Below the pieces are notes generated by a model. The model was not told where the DNA came from, ran no database searches, and worked only from the letters and a program-made list of their open reading frames with translations. From an uncultured Maribacter sp. (GTDB lineage Bacteria > Bacteroidota > Bacteroidia > Flavobacteriales > Flavobacteriaceae), in the NCBI GenBank assembly GCA_905479535.1, contig CAJQMW010000309.1, positions 1-36,292 of the forward strand: 36,292 nt of DNA. Direction: 5' to 3'. The number at the start of each line of letters is the position of its first letter. Within the stretch, counting starts at the first letter, position 1. Shown piece after piece: positions 22,738 to 30,478 of the stretch. A program made the translations under genes and the position numbers.

Positions 22738-23640
22738 ATGCTCAAAATAGCTTTCCATCCCATTTACAAACATCCCCTACCGGAAGGTCATCGGTTTCCC
22801 ATGCTGAAATATGAATTGCTGCCCAAGCAATTACTACATGAAGGCACTTGCGAACCACAAAATTTCTTCGAACCTGAACTACCTAACGACAAGTACATCG
22901 TTGCCGTCCATGATCCTGAGTATTATTACGATTTATTGAACATGAAGATTCCCCAAAAAAAAGCCCGTAAAGTAGGGTTCCCTTTGTCTGAAGTTTTGGT
23001 GGAGCGAGAACGTATCATTGCTGATGGCACCATGAAAGGCTGCGAATTCGCCCTTGAAAATGGAATCGCCATGAATATCGCTGGCGGAACTCATCATGCC
23101 TACACAAACCGTGGCGAAGCATTTTGTATGCTGAACGACCAGGCCATTGGCGCTCGATACCTTCAAGCGAAAGGTCTTGCAAAAAAGATATTAATAGTGG
23201 ATTTGGACGTACATCAAGGAAACGGGACTGCGGAGATATTCCAAAACGACACCTCGGTCTTCACCTTCTCCATGCACGGAGCCGGAAACTACCCTTTCAA
23301 AAAAGAAAAATCCGATTTGGACATTCCCTTGGAAAAAGGAACTACCGATGCTACCTATTTATCCATCTTAAAAGAAACCCTTCCCAAGCTCATCGCCTCA
23401 GAAAAGCCTGATTTCATCTTCTACCTCTGTGGCGTGGACGTCATCGCCTCCGATAAATTAGGAACTTTGGGACTCAGCGTGGAAGGCTGCAAGCAACGCG
23501 ATAGCTTTGTATTGGAGACCTGCCTTAATCTTCAGATACCGGTGCAATGTAGTATGGGCGGAGGGTATTCGCCCGATATAAAAGTGGTCGTGGACGCTCA
23601 TGCCACTACGTTCCGAGTAGCCAATGAGGTTTATTTTTGA
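22738..23640 (+). CDS. Histone-deacetylase-family hydrolase
   Basis: A 300-aa member of the arginase/deacetylase superfamily (AcuC/HDAC-like). Zinc-site and catalytic segments are present: GGTHHA near 117-122 (the His pair), ILIVDLDVHQGNGTAEIF near 152-169 with the zinc Asp and His, FSMHGAGNYPF, and CGVDVIASDKLGTLGLS near 230-246 with the second zinc Asp. Family members in bacteria deacetylate small amides, polyamines or protein lysines; the substrate here is unknown. The start at 22738 is only 11 bases after a strong hairpin, with no leader of its own, which suggests either readthrough from metG or a promoter inside the end of metG. Confidence 0.9.
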   Translation: MLKIAFHPIYKHPLPEGHRFPMLKYELLPKQLLHEGTCEPQNFFEPELPNDKYIVAVHDPEYYYDLLNMKIPQKKARKVGFPLSEVLVERERIIADGTMKGCEFALENGIAMNIAGGTHHAYTNRGEAFCMLNDQAIGARYLQAKGLAKKILIVDLDVHQGNGTAEIFQNDTSVFTFSMHGAGNYPFKKEKSDLDIPLEKGTTDATYLSILKETLPKLIASEKPDFIFYLCGVDVIASDKLGTLGLSVEGCKQRDSFVLETCLNLQIPVQCSMGGGYSPDIKVVVDAHATTFRVANEVYF

Positions 23641-23727
23641 TAATCCTCTCCAATGATTTTTAAAAAATGGGTTATTTTTTCTTTGAAACGAATCCGCTTT
23701 ACATACAAGTAATAGTAATTTTACATC

Positions 23728-24573
23728 ATGAAAAGATATCTCCTAATACCCCTTCTACTTCTTATAAGTTTCCGATCCACATTTGCCCAGGACAGTATTA
23801 TTTTTAAAAATCCCGATACCCGATGGGAAATGTTCACCTATGATTTGGGTAATGTCTTCAAGGGTATTGGTTATTCTTATGCGCGACCGTTACACTGGCA
23901 AAAAAAGCACTGGACAACTTTTGGCTATGTCATGGGAGGTACAGGGTTGGCTTATTTGGTAGACACCCCGACGAGCGATTATTTTAGGGGAATTAAGGAT
24001 GATGTTCCCAAAGCTATACGCGACTATGGGTTTGAGTATGGTAGTCCTTCAAATAATTATCTCATTACAGGAGCCGTTTATCTGACGGGGCTAGCCATCA
24101 AGAACGAAAAGTTGAGAAGGACCGGTGTACTTCTAATTTCCTCGGCCTCCTCTGCAGGACTATTACAACAAATCCTAAAATCTGCGGTGGGTAGAGCCCG
24201 GCCACTTAGCGGTAAAAATAAAGATACCTATAGACCTCTATGGGCTGGGGATAGGAAGTACCATTCTTTTCCCTCTGGTCATGCTATCCTGGCCATGACG
24301 AATGCCCATGCCATAGCAAAACAATTCAAGAGTGTATGGATAAAGACCGGGATATACACCTTAGGTTCCATTCCGGCAATTTCTAGACTATGGGAAGGTA
24401 AGCACTGGCTTTCCGATGTAGTCCTCGGTGTTGCCATCAGTATTTTCACCGTTGAATCCATAGACCGCTACCTGGACAGCAAGTACGATCAAAAGTATAA
24501 CGACAATTCCAAAAAACTAAGTTGGAACCTCAACTTTGGACCGGGACAAGTAGGCCTAAACGTACGTTTCTAA
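23728..24573 (+). CDS. Secreted/membrane PAP2-family phosphatase
   Basis: A 281-aa PAP2 acid phosphatase. A signal peptide is visible (MKRYLLIPLLLLISFRSTFAQ). The three phosphatase motifs are intact: KSAVGRARP near 151-159, SFPSGHA near 181-187 and SRLWEGKHWLSDV near 218-230, containing the catalytic His residues. Several hydrophobic segments lie between. Family members dephosphorylate lipid phosphates such as phosphatidic acid or undecaprenyl pyrophosphate; the target here is not known. The C-terminus (LSWNLNFGPGQVGLNVRF) ends in an aromatic residue and could be an outer-membrane-type strand. It is convergent with the symporter gene, stops seven bases apart. Confidence 0.88.
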   Translation: MKRYLLIPLLLLISFRSTFAQDSIIFKNPDTRWEMFTYDLGNVFKGIGYSYARPLHWQKKHWTTFGYVMGGTGLAYLVDTPTSDYFRGIKDDVPKAIRDYGFEYGSPSNNYLITGAVYLTGLAIKNEKLRRTGVLLISSASSAGLLQQILKSAVGRARPLSGKNKDTYRPLWAGDRKYHSFPSGHAILAMTNAHAIAKQFKSVWIKTGIYTLGSIPAISRLWEGKHWLSDVVLGVAISIFTVESIDRYLDSKYDQKYNDNSKKLSWNLNFGPGQVGLNVRF

Positions 24574-24586
24574 GATTCCTTAGAAA
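24567..24586. terminator. Small hairpin spanning two convergent stop codons
   Basis: TTTCTAAG (24567-24574) pairs perfectly with CTTAGAAA (24579-24586) around an ATTC loop. The arms contain the TAA of the PAP2 gene and, on the other strand, the TAA of the symporter. The stem is AT-rich and there is no long T-tract, so terminator activity is uncertain. Confidence 0.35.
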
Positions 24587-26229
24587 ATGAAATAGGTACT
24601 AAGAACCAAGGCGGAAATTAAAGCACCCGCAGCCCATGCATATTTCCAAGGGGTTGTATCTATAACCTCCGTAGTTTGGGGTATATAGATATCGGATTTT
24701 GGCTTTACGGCACCTACGATAAGCATGATTATGACATTGATTGCGAAAAGGATGCCCATGATATGTAGAAAATGGGGGTAGGCCTCCGCTTCTATGATCG
24801 CCAATTGAGCACTATCCGTAATACCGTTTGCCTCTGCCTCGGCAAGCGCGGAACCAATCATTTTTGGCCCTAAGTATAGCAAACTTACAAGATACATCAA
24901 CACACCACCAATCAACACTATTTTTGCTCCTATTGCTGGAACTTTTTTGGTCAAAATCCCAATGGCCACCACGGCTAAAATTGGGACACTTAAGCTTCCC
25001 AAAGCTTGCTGGATATAAGAGAATAGACCATCTGGGGCATAGCGAATAAACGGTGCTATCGACATGGATACTATGGCCAATCCAAACCCGAAGAATTTTC
25101 CGGCCTTTACCGCTTTGTGCTCCGAGGCTCCGTGATTGAAGAATTTTTTGTAAAGATCAAATCCGAAAAGCGTAGCACTACTGTTCAGCAAACTGTTGAA
25201 CGAGCTCAGCACAGCACCAAATAAAACGGCGGCAAAAAAGCCTAATAAGCTAGCTGGTAAAACACGTCGCACCAACTCCGGATAAGCAGCATCGGCATCG
25301 TTGAGCTCGCTTCCAAATAGGTGCCAGGCAATGATTCCCGGAAGCACAACGATAACCGGAATCAAAAACTTTACAAATGCCGCAAGCATCATTCCCTTTT
25401 GACCTTCGGCTAAACTTTTAGCACCAAATACACGCTGTAAAATGGCTTGGTTGGTTCCCCAATAGTACATTTGCGCAATCATCATTCCCGTAAAAACCGT
25501 ACCAAAGGGAATGGAAGAAGTAACATCACCTGTTACATCGAATTTATCCTGATTTTCTGTCCAAAGGGTGCTAAGTCCGTCAACTAAACTCCCATCTCCC
25601 ACTAAGGACAAGCCAAACATTGGGATAAGCAATCCGCCAATAAGTAGACCAATAGCATTTATCAAATCGGAAACGGCAACGGCTTTTAGCCCCCCAAAAA
25701 TAGCGTACACGATGCCGATTGAGCCGATGCTCCAAACGCATATCCAATAAGAGGTGGTTTCCGAAATACCGAGCAGCTCAGGAAGTTCGAACATGGTAAT
25801 AAACGCCTTTGATCCCGCATAAAGGATTGTGGGCAATAAAACAATTCCGAAAGCTATCAAAAACAAAACGGAGAGTATAGCTTTGGTATTTTCGTCAAAG
25901 CGTTCCTGTATAAATTCAGGAATGGTAGTAATACCCTTGTTCATGTATTTTGGGAGTAACCAAACTGCGGTAATCACCATAGAAATGGCCGCTAGGGTTT
26001 CCCAGGCCATGACCAAAATACCTTCTGAGAATGCCTGCCCGTTAAGTCCCACAATTTGTTCTGCGGAAAGGTTGGTCAACAGTAAGGATCCCGCGATCGT
26101 TATGGCCCCTAAACTTCTACCTCCAAGATAAAAACCATCTGCAGAACTCTCATCCGTTCCTTTTGTGGCGTACCATGCTACACCTGCAACCAAAAGTGTG
26201 AACCCAATGAAAGTGATTATCGAAAGCAT
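24580..26229 (-). CDS. Sodium:solute symporter (SSS/SGLT family)
   Basis: Inner-membrane transporter of 549 aa with about 13-14 hydrophobic helices. Family features: FYLGGRSLGAITIAGSLLLTNLSAEQIVGLNG near 33-64, AWETLAAISMVITAVWLLP, the GITTIPEFIQERF loop near 98-110, YAIFGGLKAVAVSDLI near 175-190, and the LGFFAAVLFGAVLSSFNSLLNSSATLF helix near 327-353 that carries sodium-site Ser residues. The SSS family moves sugars, sialic acid, inositol or amino acids with sodium; the closest type by sequence feel is the vSGLT-like sugar group, but the substrate cannot be read from sequence alone. It lies 35 bases downstream of a sugar O-acetyltransferase on the same strand, which supports carbohydrate use. 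Confidence 0.9.
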   Translation of the reverse strand: MLSIITFIGFTLLVAGVAWYATKGTDESSADGFYLGGRSLGAITIAGSLLLTNLSAEQIVGLNGQAFSEGILVMAWETLAAISMVITAVWLLPKYMNKGITTIPEFIQERFDENTKAILSVLFLIAFGIVLLPTILYAGSKAFITMFELPELLGISETTSYWICVWSIGSIGIVYAIFGGLKAVAVSDLINAIGLLIGGLLIPMFGLSLVGDGSLVDGLSTLWTENQDKFDVTGDVTSSIPFGTVFTGMMIAQMYYWGTNQAILQRVFGAKSLAEGQKGMMLAAFVKFLIPVIVVLPGIIAWHLFGSELNDADAAYPELVRRVLPASLLGFFAAVLFGAVLSSFNSLLNSSATLFGFDLYKKFFNHGASEHKAVKAGKFFGFGLAIVSMSIAPFIRYAPDGLFSYIQQALGSLSVPILAVVAIGILTKKVPAIGAKIVLIGGVLMYLVSLLYLGPKMIGSALAEAEANGITDSAQLAIIEAEAYPHFLHIMGILFAINVIIMLIVGAVKPKSDIYIPQTTEVIDTTPWKYAWAAGALISALVLSTYFIF

Positions 26230-26264
26230 AGATTATAATTTAAAGTTAGTTGGTGTGGTTATTT

Positions 26265-26822
26265 TTAATTGTTGATTTCTTTCAAAACTTTACATGGGTT
26301 CCCGGCCGCAACAACATTCTCGGGAATATCCTTGGTGACTACACTTCCTGATCCAATAACGCTATTGTTCCCTATGGTTACTCCCGGATTTATAATTGCG
26401 CCACCACCTATCCAAACATTATCCCCAATGCTTATGCTCTTGGCAAATTCCAGTCCCATATTCCGTTCTTTGAATTCGATTGGATGGGTTGCCGTGAACA
26501 ATTTTACCGATGGGGCCATCATCACATTTTCCCCAATATACACAGGGGCGGCGTCTAATATAATACATCCAAAATTAGCATACGAATTTTCACCCCAATA
26601 AATATTGGAGCCATAATCACATATAAAAGGGTTTTCTATATAAAACTTTTGTCCTGTTTTACCCAGCAGTTCTTTAAAGAAGTGCTTGCGTTGTCGTTCT
26701 TTGTCTTCAGGTATTTCCGCAATTTTTCTTAAAAGTGAACGAGCATTCAATCTACCGGATACGAGCTCTTTATCCCTAGGGTTGTACAAAAGACCCTTAA
26801 TCATCTTCTCTTTTTCCGTCAT
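26265..26822 (-). CDS. Maltose/galactoside O-acetyltransferase-like protein
   Basis: Acetyl-CoA-dependent sugar O-acetyltransferase of 185 aa. The N-terminal Mac domain (EKMIKGLLYNPRDKELVSGRLNARSLLRKI) is followed by a left-handed beta-helix made of hexapeptide repeats (for example IYIENPF, NIYWGENS, VYIGENVMM, ISIGDNVWIGGGAIINPGVTIGNNSVIGSGSVV). The catalytic His is H113 in LFTATHPIEF, and the C-terminus has the usual AAGNPCKVLKEI. It likely heads a two-gene operon with the symporter 35 bases downstream. Members acetylate maltose, galactosides or related sugars; this one's acceptor is unknown. Confidence 0.9.
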   Translation of the reverse strand: MTEKEKMIKGLLYNPRDKELVSGRLNARSLLRKIAEIPEDKERQRKHFFKELLGKTGQKFYIENPFICDYGSNIYWGENSYANFGCIILDAAPVYIGENVMMAPSVKLFTATHPIEFKERNMGLEFAKSISIGDNVWIGGGAIINPGVTIGNNSVIGSGSVVTKDIPENVVAAGNPCKVLKEINN

Positions 26823-26964
26823 GACTATTATTTATTATTTGTTGGCTTTAAAACCCTATAGGCAGTAGTTAACAGCCCTAATCATACCTTGGACCAACTG
26901 CTTGCCCTAGAAATCGTATTTACCATATTCGATAGCTTTTTTTCGCATTGAAGACATTTGTTAA

Positions 26965-27060
26965 ATGTATGAAGTAGCAATTAAACTTGAGGAATCCTTT
27001 CCATATTATTATGAAATAACTGAAGAACAGTTAATAACCCATACAATTAATTCAGACTAA
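26965..27060 (+). CDS. Possible 31-aa small protein or gene remnant
   Basis: In the 281-base intergenic region between the divergent acetyltransferase and serine-hydrolase genes, an ATG at 26965 opens a 31-codon frame ending in TAA, reading MYEVAIKLEESFPYYY and then EITEEQLITHTINSD. The amino-acid mix is protein-like and soluble, and acidic. There is no visible ribosome-binding site, but that is normal in this phylum. It might be a genuine small protein, the remains of a longer gene, or chance. The rest of the intergenic region is AT-rich with no recognised element. Confidence 0.25.
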   Translation: MYEVAIKLEESFPYYYEITEEQLITHTINSD

Positions 27061-27103
27061 AAAATCTTTCCTTACATTTAATCGAACACTTATATTATTA
27101 CCC

Positions 27104-28390
27104 ATGAAGTATTACAACACTCTTTTGCTATTATTTCTTTCATTTTCGGTGTTTTCACAAACATCGTCCATAAAAAATACTGCGCCACTATTTTATGACG
27201 ATGGAAGAGAAGTAGGAATGTCCGAAGAAAGGTTGGCAAAAATTGACGCCATGCTGAATAAATCGGTCGTGGAAGGTAAATTACCCGGAATTGTAGCGCT
27301 AATTGCTCGAAACGGAAAAATCGTACTTCATAAAGCCTACGGAATGAGCGATAACCAAGTTGGAAAACCTTTGGAAAAAGATGCCATATTCAGAATAGCC
27401 TCTCAAACAAAAGCAATTACGGCTACCGCAGTAATGATTCTTTGGGAAGAAGGTAGGTTTAAACTGGACGACCCTATTTCAAAGTATTTACCAGAATTCA
27501 AGGAAGCTCAACTTTTGGATACCTTTAACGCAAGCGACTCGACCTACACTACGAAACCAGCAGAGAATCAGATTACAATTCGAGATTTAATTACACATAC
27601 TTCGGGAATTGGTTACGGCGTCATAGACGGTGATGAACAATTCAAGAAAATATACGCCAAGGCTGGCATTACCGATTTATTTACAACAGAAAATATCACT
27701 ATTGGGGAAAGTGTAGGAAAGCTTGCTAAACTACCCTTACATCATGAACCAGGAGAAAAATGGACCTACAGTGAGGGACTAGATGTTTTGGGCTATTTCA
27801 TAGAAGTCATTTCGGGGATGCCTTTTGATGATTTTCTCAGAACTCGGATTTTTGAGCCTTTAGGGATGAACGATACTTGGTTCTATTTGCCCAAAGACAA
27901 AACAGAGCGATTGGTTAACGTACAGAAAAAAGAAAACGGAAAGTGGGTAAAATATCCTATCACCTTTTATGATACGGATTATCCCGTTAAGGGAGCCAAA
28001 ACCTTCTTTTCAGGAGGGGCAGGTCTTTCCAGTACGGCAAAAGATTACGCAACTTTTTTACAGATGTATCTGAACATGGGGGAATTTAATGGCGTGCGTT
28101 TATTAAGCCGAACTACGGTAAACAGTATTATGGGCAACCAGATAGGAACCATTTGGGACGGCGGAAAAGATTACGGATTGGCATTTGCAATTATCAATGA
28201 AAAAGGTGAAGCTGCGGGAGGAGACGGAAGCATAGGCACCTTTGATTGGGGCGGTTATTTTAATACGCAATACTTTGCAGACCCGTCTGAAGAAATTATA
28301 GGGGTTTTAATGAAGCAAACCCAAGGCCCGGTAGATGACGCTACGGGATGGAAATTCAGACAAATGGTTTTTGCAGCGGTGGACGATTAA
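27104..28390 (+). CDS. Secreted serine hydrolase, beta-lactamase/PBP fold
   Basis: Periplasmic serine hydrolase of 428 aa with a Sec signal (KYYNTLLLLFLSFSVFSQ, cleavage before TSS) and no lipobox Cys. The nucleophile motif SxxK is SQTK in FRIASQTKAITATAVMILWEEGRFKLDDPISKYLPEF. The Tyr motif is YSEGLDVLGYFIEVISGMP. The third region is DWGGYFNTQYFADP. It is a paralogue of the lipoprotein at 11388-12671, sharing the order of these blocks and the E-x-FKLDDP-SKY-PEF segment. Such proteins are esterases, D-peptidases or lactamases; the substrate is unknown and resistance should not be assumed. Confidence 0.88.
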   Translation: MKYYNTLLLLFLSFSVFSQTSSIKNTAPLFYDDGREVGMSEERLAKIDAMLNKSVVEGKLPGIVALIARNGKIVLHKAYGMSDNQVGKPLEKDAIFRIASQTKAITATAVMILWEEGRFKLDDPISKYLPEFKEAQLLDTFNASDSTYTTKPAENQITIRDLITHTSGIGYGVIDGDEQFKKIYAKAGITDLFTTENITIGESVGKLAKLPLHHEPGEKWTYSEGLDVLGYFIEVISGMPFDDFLRTRIFEPLGMNDTWFYLPKDKTERLVNVQKKENGKWVKYPITFYDTDYPVKGAKTFFSGGAGLSSTAKDYATFLQMYLNMGEFNGVRLLSRTTVNSIMGNQIGTIWDGGKDYGLAFAIINEKGEAAGGDGSIGTFDWGGYFNTQYFADPSEEIIGVLMKQTQGPVDDATGWKFRQMVFAAVDD

Positions 28391-28484
28391 ACCATTAAAT
28401 TGCAACCCATACAACTGCCCCACTACAACAAACTTCCCCCAAAAAACATTAGCTAAACAATTTAAACCTAATTAAAAAGGAACC

Positions 28485-29084
28485 ATGAAAAATCAATTTT
28501 TATCCACATTAGTCATGCTAGTAATGGTAGGTGCTACCGCTCAAAAATTAAAAGTACAGGAGGGAGATTTTGAAAATTTAAAAGGTATAGGCACCTATAC
28601 TGTGGTGTTTGATTACACCGATGTGCAGATACCTAAATTTGAGAATGAAGAGGAATTTCTGAAGGATAAAATGGACAAAAGGGAGAAAAAAGAGGCAGGT
28701 GATGGGGAACGTTTTAAAAATGATTGGTTCAATGATCGCCCAGATCGATACCACCCCAAATTCATTGAGTCGTTCAATAAAAGATTTGATGGTGAGGTTA
28801 AGGTTACCGAGGATGACGCCGAATACACTATGAAAATCCACACTACCAAAATATATCCAGGTTACAACGTGGGTATCGTTAGGCATAATGCTGAAATCGA
28901 CGCTACTTTTACCGTTTTCAAAACTGGAGACGAGGGCAACACATTATTTTCAGGAAGCTACAGAGATGTACAAGGAAGTGGCGCCATGGGTTATGACTAC
29001 AACTCGGGATATAGAATTTCGGAATGTTACGCCAAACTTGCAAAAAATATTGCCGGAGTAATCAAGAAAAAAGTTTTAAAATAA
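28485..29084 (+). CDS. Secreted protein of unknown function
   Basis: A 199-aa exported protein with a signal peptide (MKNQFLSTLVMLVMVGATAQ, cleavage before KLK). The mature part is highly charged near residues 50-90 (many Lys, Glu, Asp) and then beta-rich with repeated Tyr/Gly (IYPGYNVGIVRHNAEIDATFTVF, LFSGSYRDVQGSGAMGYDYNSGYRISECYAK). One Cys is present. I do not recognise a family. The pattern of a signal, a small beta domain and a final amphipathic helix (AKNIAGVIKKKVLK) recalls periplasmic proteins of the DUF4136/DUF4410 kind, but this is only an impression. A Rho-independent-type hairpin follows. Confidence 0.7.
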   Translation: MKNQFLSTLVMLVMVGATAQKLKVQEGDFENLKGIGTYTVVFDYTDVQIPKFENEEEFLKDKMDKREKKEAGDGERFKNDWFNDRPDRYHPKFIESFNKRFDGEVKVTEDDAEYTMKIHTTKIYPGYNVGIVRHNAEIDATFTVFKTGDEGNTLFSGSYRDVQGSGAMGYDYNSGYRISECYAKLAKNIAGVIKKKVLK

Positions 29085-29107
29085 ACCGTAATCAGAAATG
29101 GTTTATA

Positions 29108-29140
29108 AACGCTGGCACTATGTGCTAGCGTTTTCTCTTT
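29108..29140 (+). terminator. Terminator overlapping the end of the convergent gene
   Basis: AACGCTGGCAC (29108-29118) pairs with GTGCTAGCGTT (29122-29132), one G-T wobble, loop TAT, followed by TTCTCTTT. It ends transcripts of the unknown secreted protein. Its right arm encodes the last residues of the minus-strand flavoprotein, whose TAG stop is at 29118-29120. Confidence 0.75.
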
Positions 29141-30362
29141 CCATATCGGTGATATGGGCAACCGTTCTAACCAGACGGTGGTGATTTTTTACAAACGGAT
29201 TTGTCTTATCCCAGACATAACCCGCAAGTACGGCGCAAATCTGGGATTTTATTATGGGGTTTTCAGAATCGGTAAAGAAAATTTTTTGAAGATTACCCGT
29301 ATACCACTCCTTTACATAGGTTGAAAAAACATTAACGCCATCAAGCATATATTTGGAATAGTCGGTTTCCCAATCTACCTGCTCACCCTTTAATTCTTTT
29401 GCTATCATTTTGGCAGCTAAGTGTGCTGACTCCGTCGCAAATGTAACACCAGAGGAAAAAACAGGATCTAAAAATTCTGCACTATTGCCCGTAAGGACAT
29501 ATCCATCACCATATAATTTAGTAACAGATTTGGCAATGTTCTTTATCATTTTAGGTTCAAATTTATAAGGCACTCCATCGAACCTATCCAAATAGTGGTT
29601 GGAAAGCTTCATCATTTGTTGAAGCTTTTCGGTATTGCTACCCTCAAAGGATTCCAAATAATCCGTTGGTCCCACGTAACCTATGCTCGTATCTCCGTTT
29701 GAAAAAGGAATTACCCATAGCCAAGTCTCCAAGCTTACAATATCAAACGTAATGCGATGTCCTTCCCAACCATCCGGTCTTCTAACATCCTTTACGTGGG
29801 TAAATATTGAGCAATGCTTGGGAATCTCGGAAGGTTTGTCCAAACCTAACAATCTAGGTAAGACCCGTCCAAAACCACTGGAATCTATGATATATTTTGC
29901 TTCAATTTGAGATGGGTTTCCGTCTGCATCTAAAATAGTTGTTGTGGAGATACCATTCGAAAATTCTACGGCCGTAACTTCTTTTTCAAAAGCAATATCC
30001 ACTCCCCTTTTCGTCAATTCATCGGTTAGGGTTTTGTCAAATTCCGCCCGTGGAACTTGCCAGGTCCAATCCCAGCCTTTGGTATGTTTTTTACTGAAAT
30101 CAAATTCGCAGACCTTTGAACCTTTCATAAATCTGGCCCCGGTCTTTACCTCAAAACCTTTAGCTTTAAGACAATCCATAAGACCAACGGCCTCAAAATG
30201 GTCCATGCAGCGGGGTATTAGGCTCTCCCCAATGACAAACCGAGGAAACTTATTTTTCTCAACGACCTTTACGGATAGTCCGTTATTATGCAGATACGAA
30301 GCTGCCACAGCGCCCGATGGTCCCGCCCCAATTATCAACACGTCTACATTTTCCTTTGTCAT
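29118..30362 (-). CDS. Halogenase-like FAD-dependent monooxygenase
   Basis: Flavoprotein of 414 aa in the flavin-dependent halogenase/geranylgeranyl-reductase superfamily. The FAD Rossmann motif is GAGPSGAVAA (12-21), the halogenase-type PRFVIGESLIP is at 40-50, WLWVIP at 214-219 corresponds to the WxWxIP signature, and FLDPVFSSGV at 297-306 is the FAD-closing motif. Such enzymes are regular members of flexirubin clusters, where some pigments carry ring chlorine or hydroxyl groups. Whether this one halogenates or hydroxylates cannot be decided from sequence. It diverges from the tyrosine ammonia-lyase gene with a 116-base region between them. Confidence 0.82.
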   Translation of the reverse strand: MTKENVDVLIIGAGPSGAVAASYLHNNGLSVKVVEKNKFPRFVIGESLIPRCMDHFEAVGLMDCLKAKGFEVKTGARFMKGSKVCEFDFSKKHTKGWDWTWQVPRAEFDKTLTDELTKRGVDIAFEKEVTAVEFSNGISTTTILDADGNPSQIEAKYIIDSSGFGRVLPRLLGLDKPSEIPKHCSIFTHVKDVRRPDGWEGHRITFDIVSLETWLWVIPFSNGDTSIGYVGPTDYLESFEGSNTEKLQQMMKLSNHYLDRFDGVPYKFEPKMIKNIAKSVTKLYGDGYVLTGNSAEFLDPVFSSGVTFATESAHLAAKMIAKELKGEQVDWETDYSKYMLDGVNVFSTYVKEWYTGNLQKIFFTDSENPIIKSQICAVLAGYVWDKTNPFVKNHHRLVRTVAHITDMERENAST

Positions 30363-30445
30363 GACCGTATTTCCAATAATTTCACTATCCTAATTCGCCA
30401 AAAATTTTAATTTTGCGCATCAAGTTGCTTATTTTTACGTACTAA

Positions 30446-30460
30446 GGTATTATTAATACC
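30446..30460. promoter_or_regulatory. Palindrome in the divergent pigment promoter region
   Basis: GGTATTA-T-TAATACC is a perfect 7+1+7 inverted repeat located 18 bases before the ammonia-lyase ATG and just downstream of an AT-rich TATTTTTA box. The position suits an operator for the pigment operon; regulator unknown. Confidence 0.45.
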
Positions 30461-30478
30461 GGACAGAATCAACCATAC

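Noticed and set aside
26850..26885. Second copy of the foldback element end near AGTTAACAGCCCTAA
   Set aside because: Only about a dozen bases resemble the arm at 14550-14568 and no partner arm is present.
27104..28390. Antibiotic-resistance beta-lactamase
   Set aside because: The SxxK fold is shared by esterases and peptidases, and the Tyr and third-motif regions do not match clinical class C enzymes.
29944..30393. Long plus-strand reading frame opposite the halogenase-like gene
   Set aside because: It is antisense to conserved codons of the flavoprotein and its translation has no recognisable motif.
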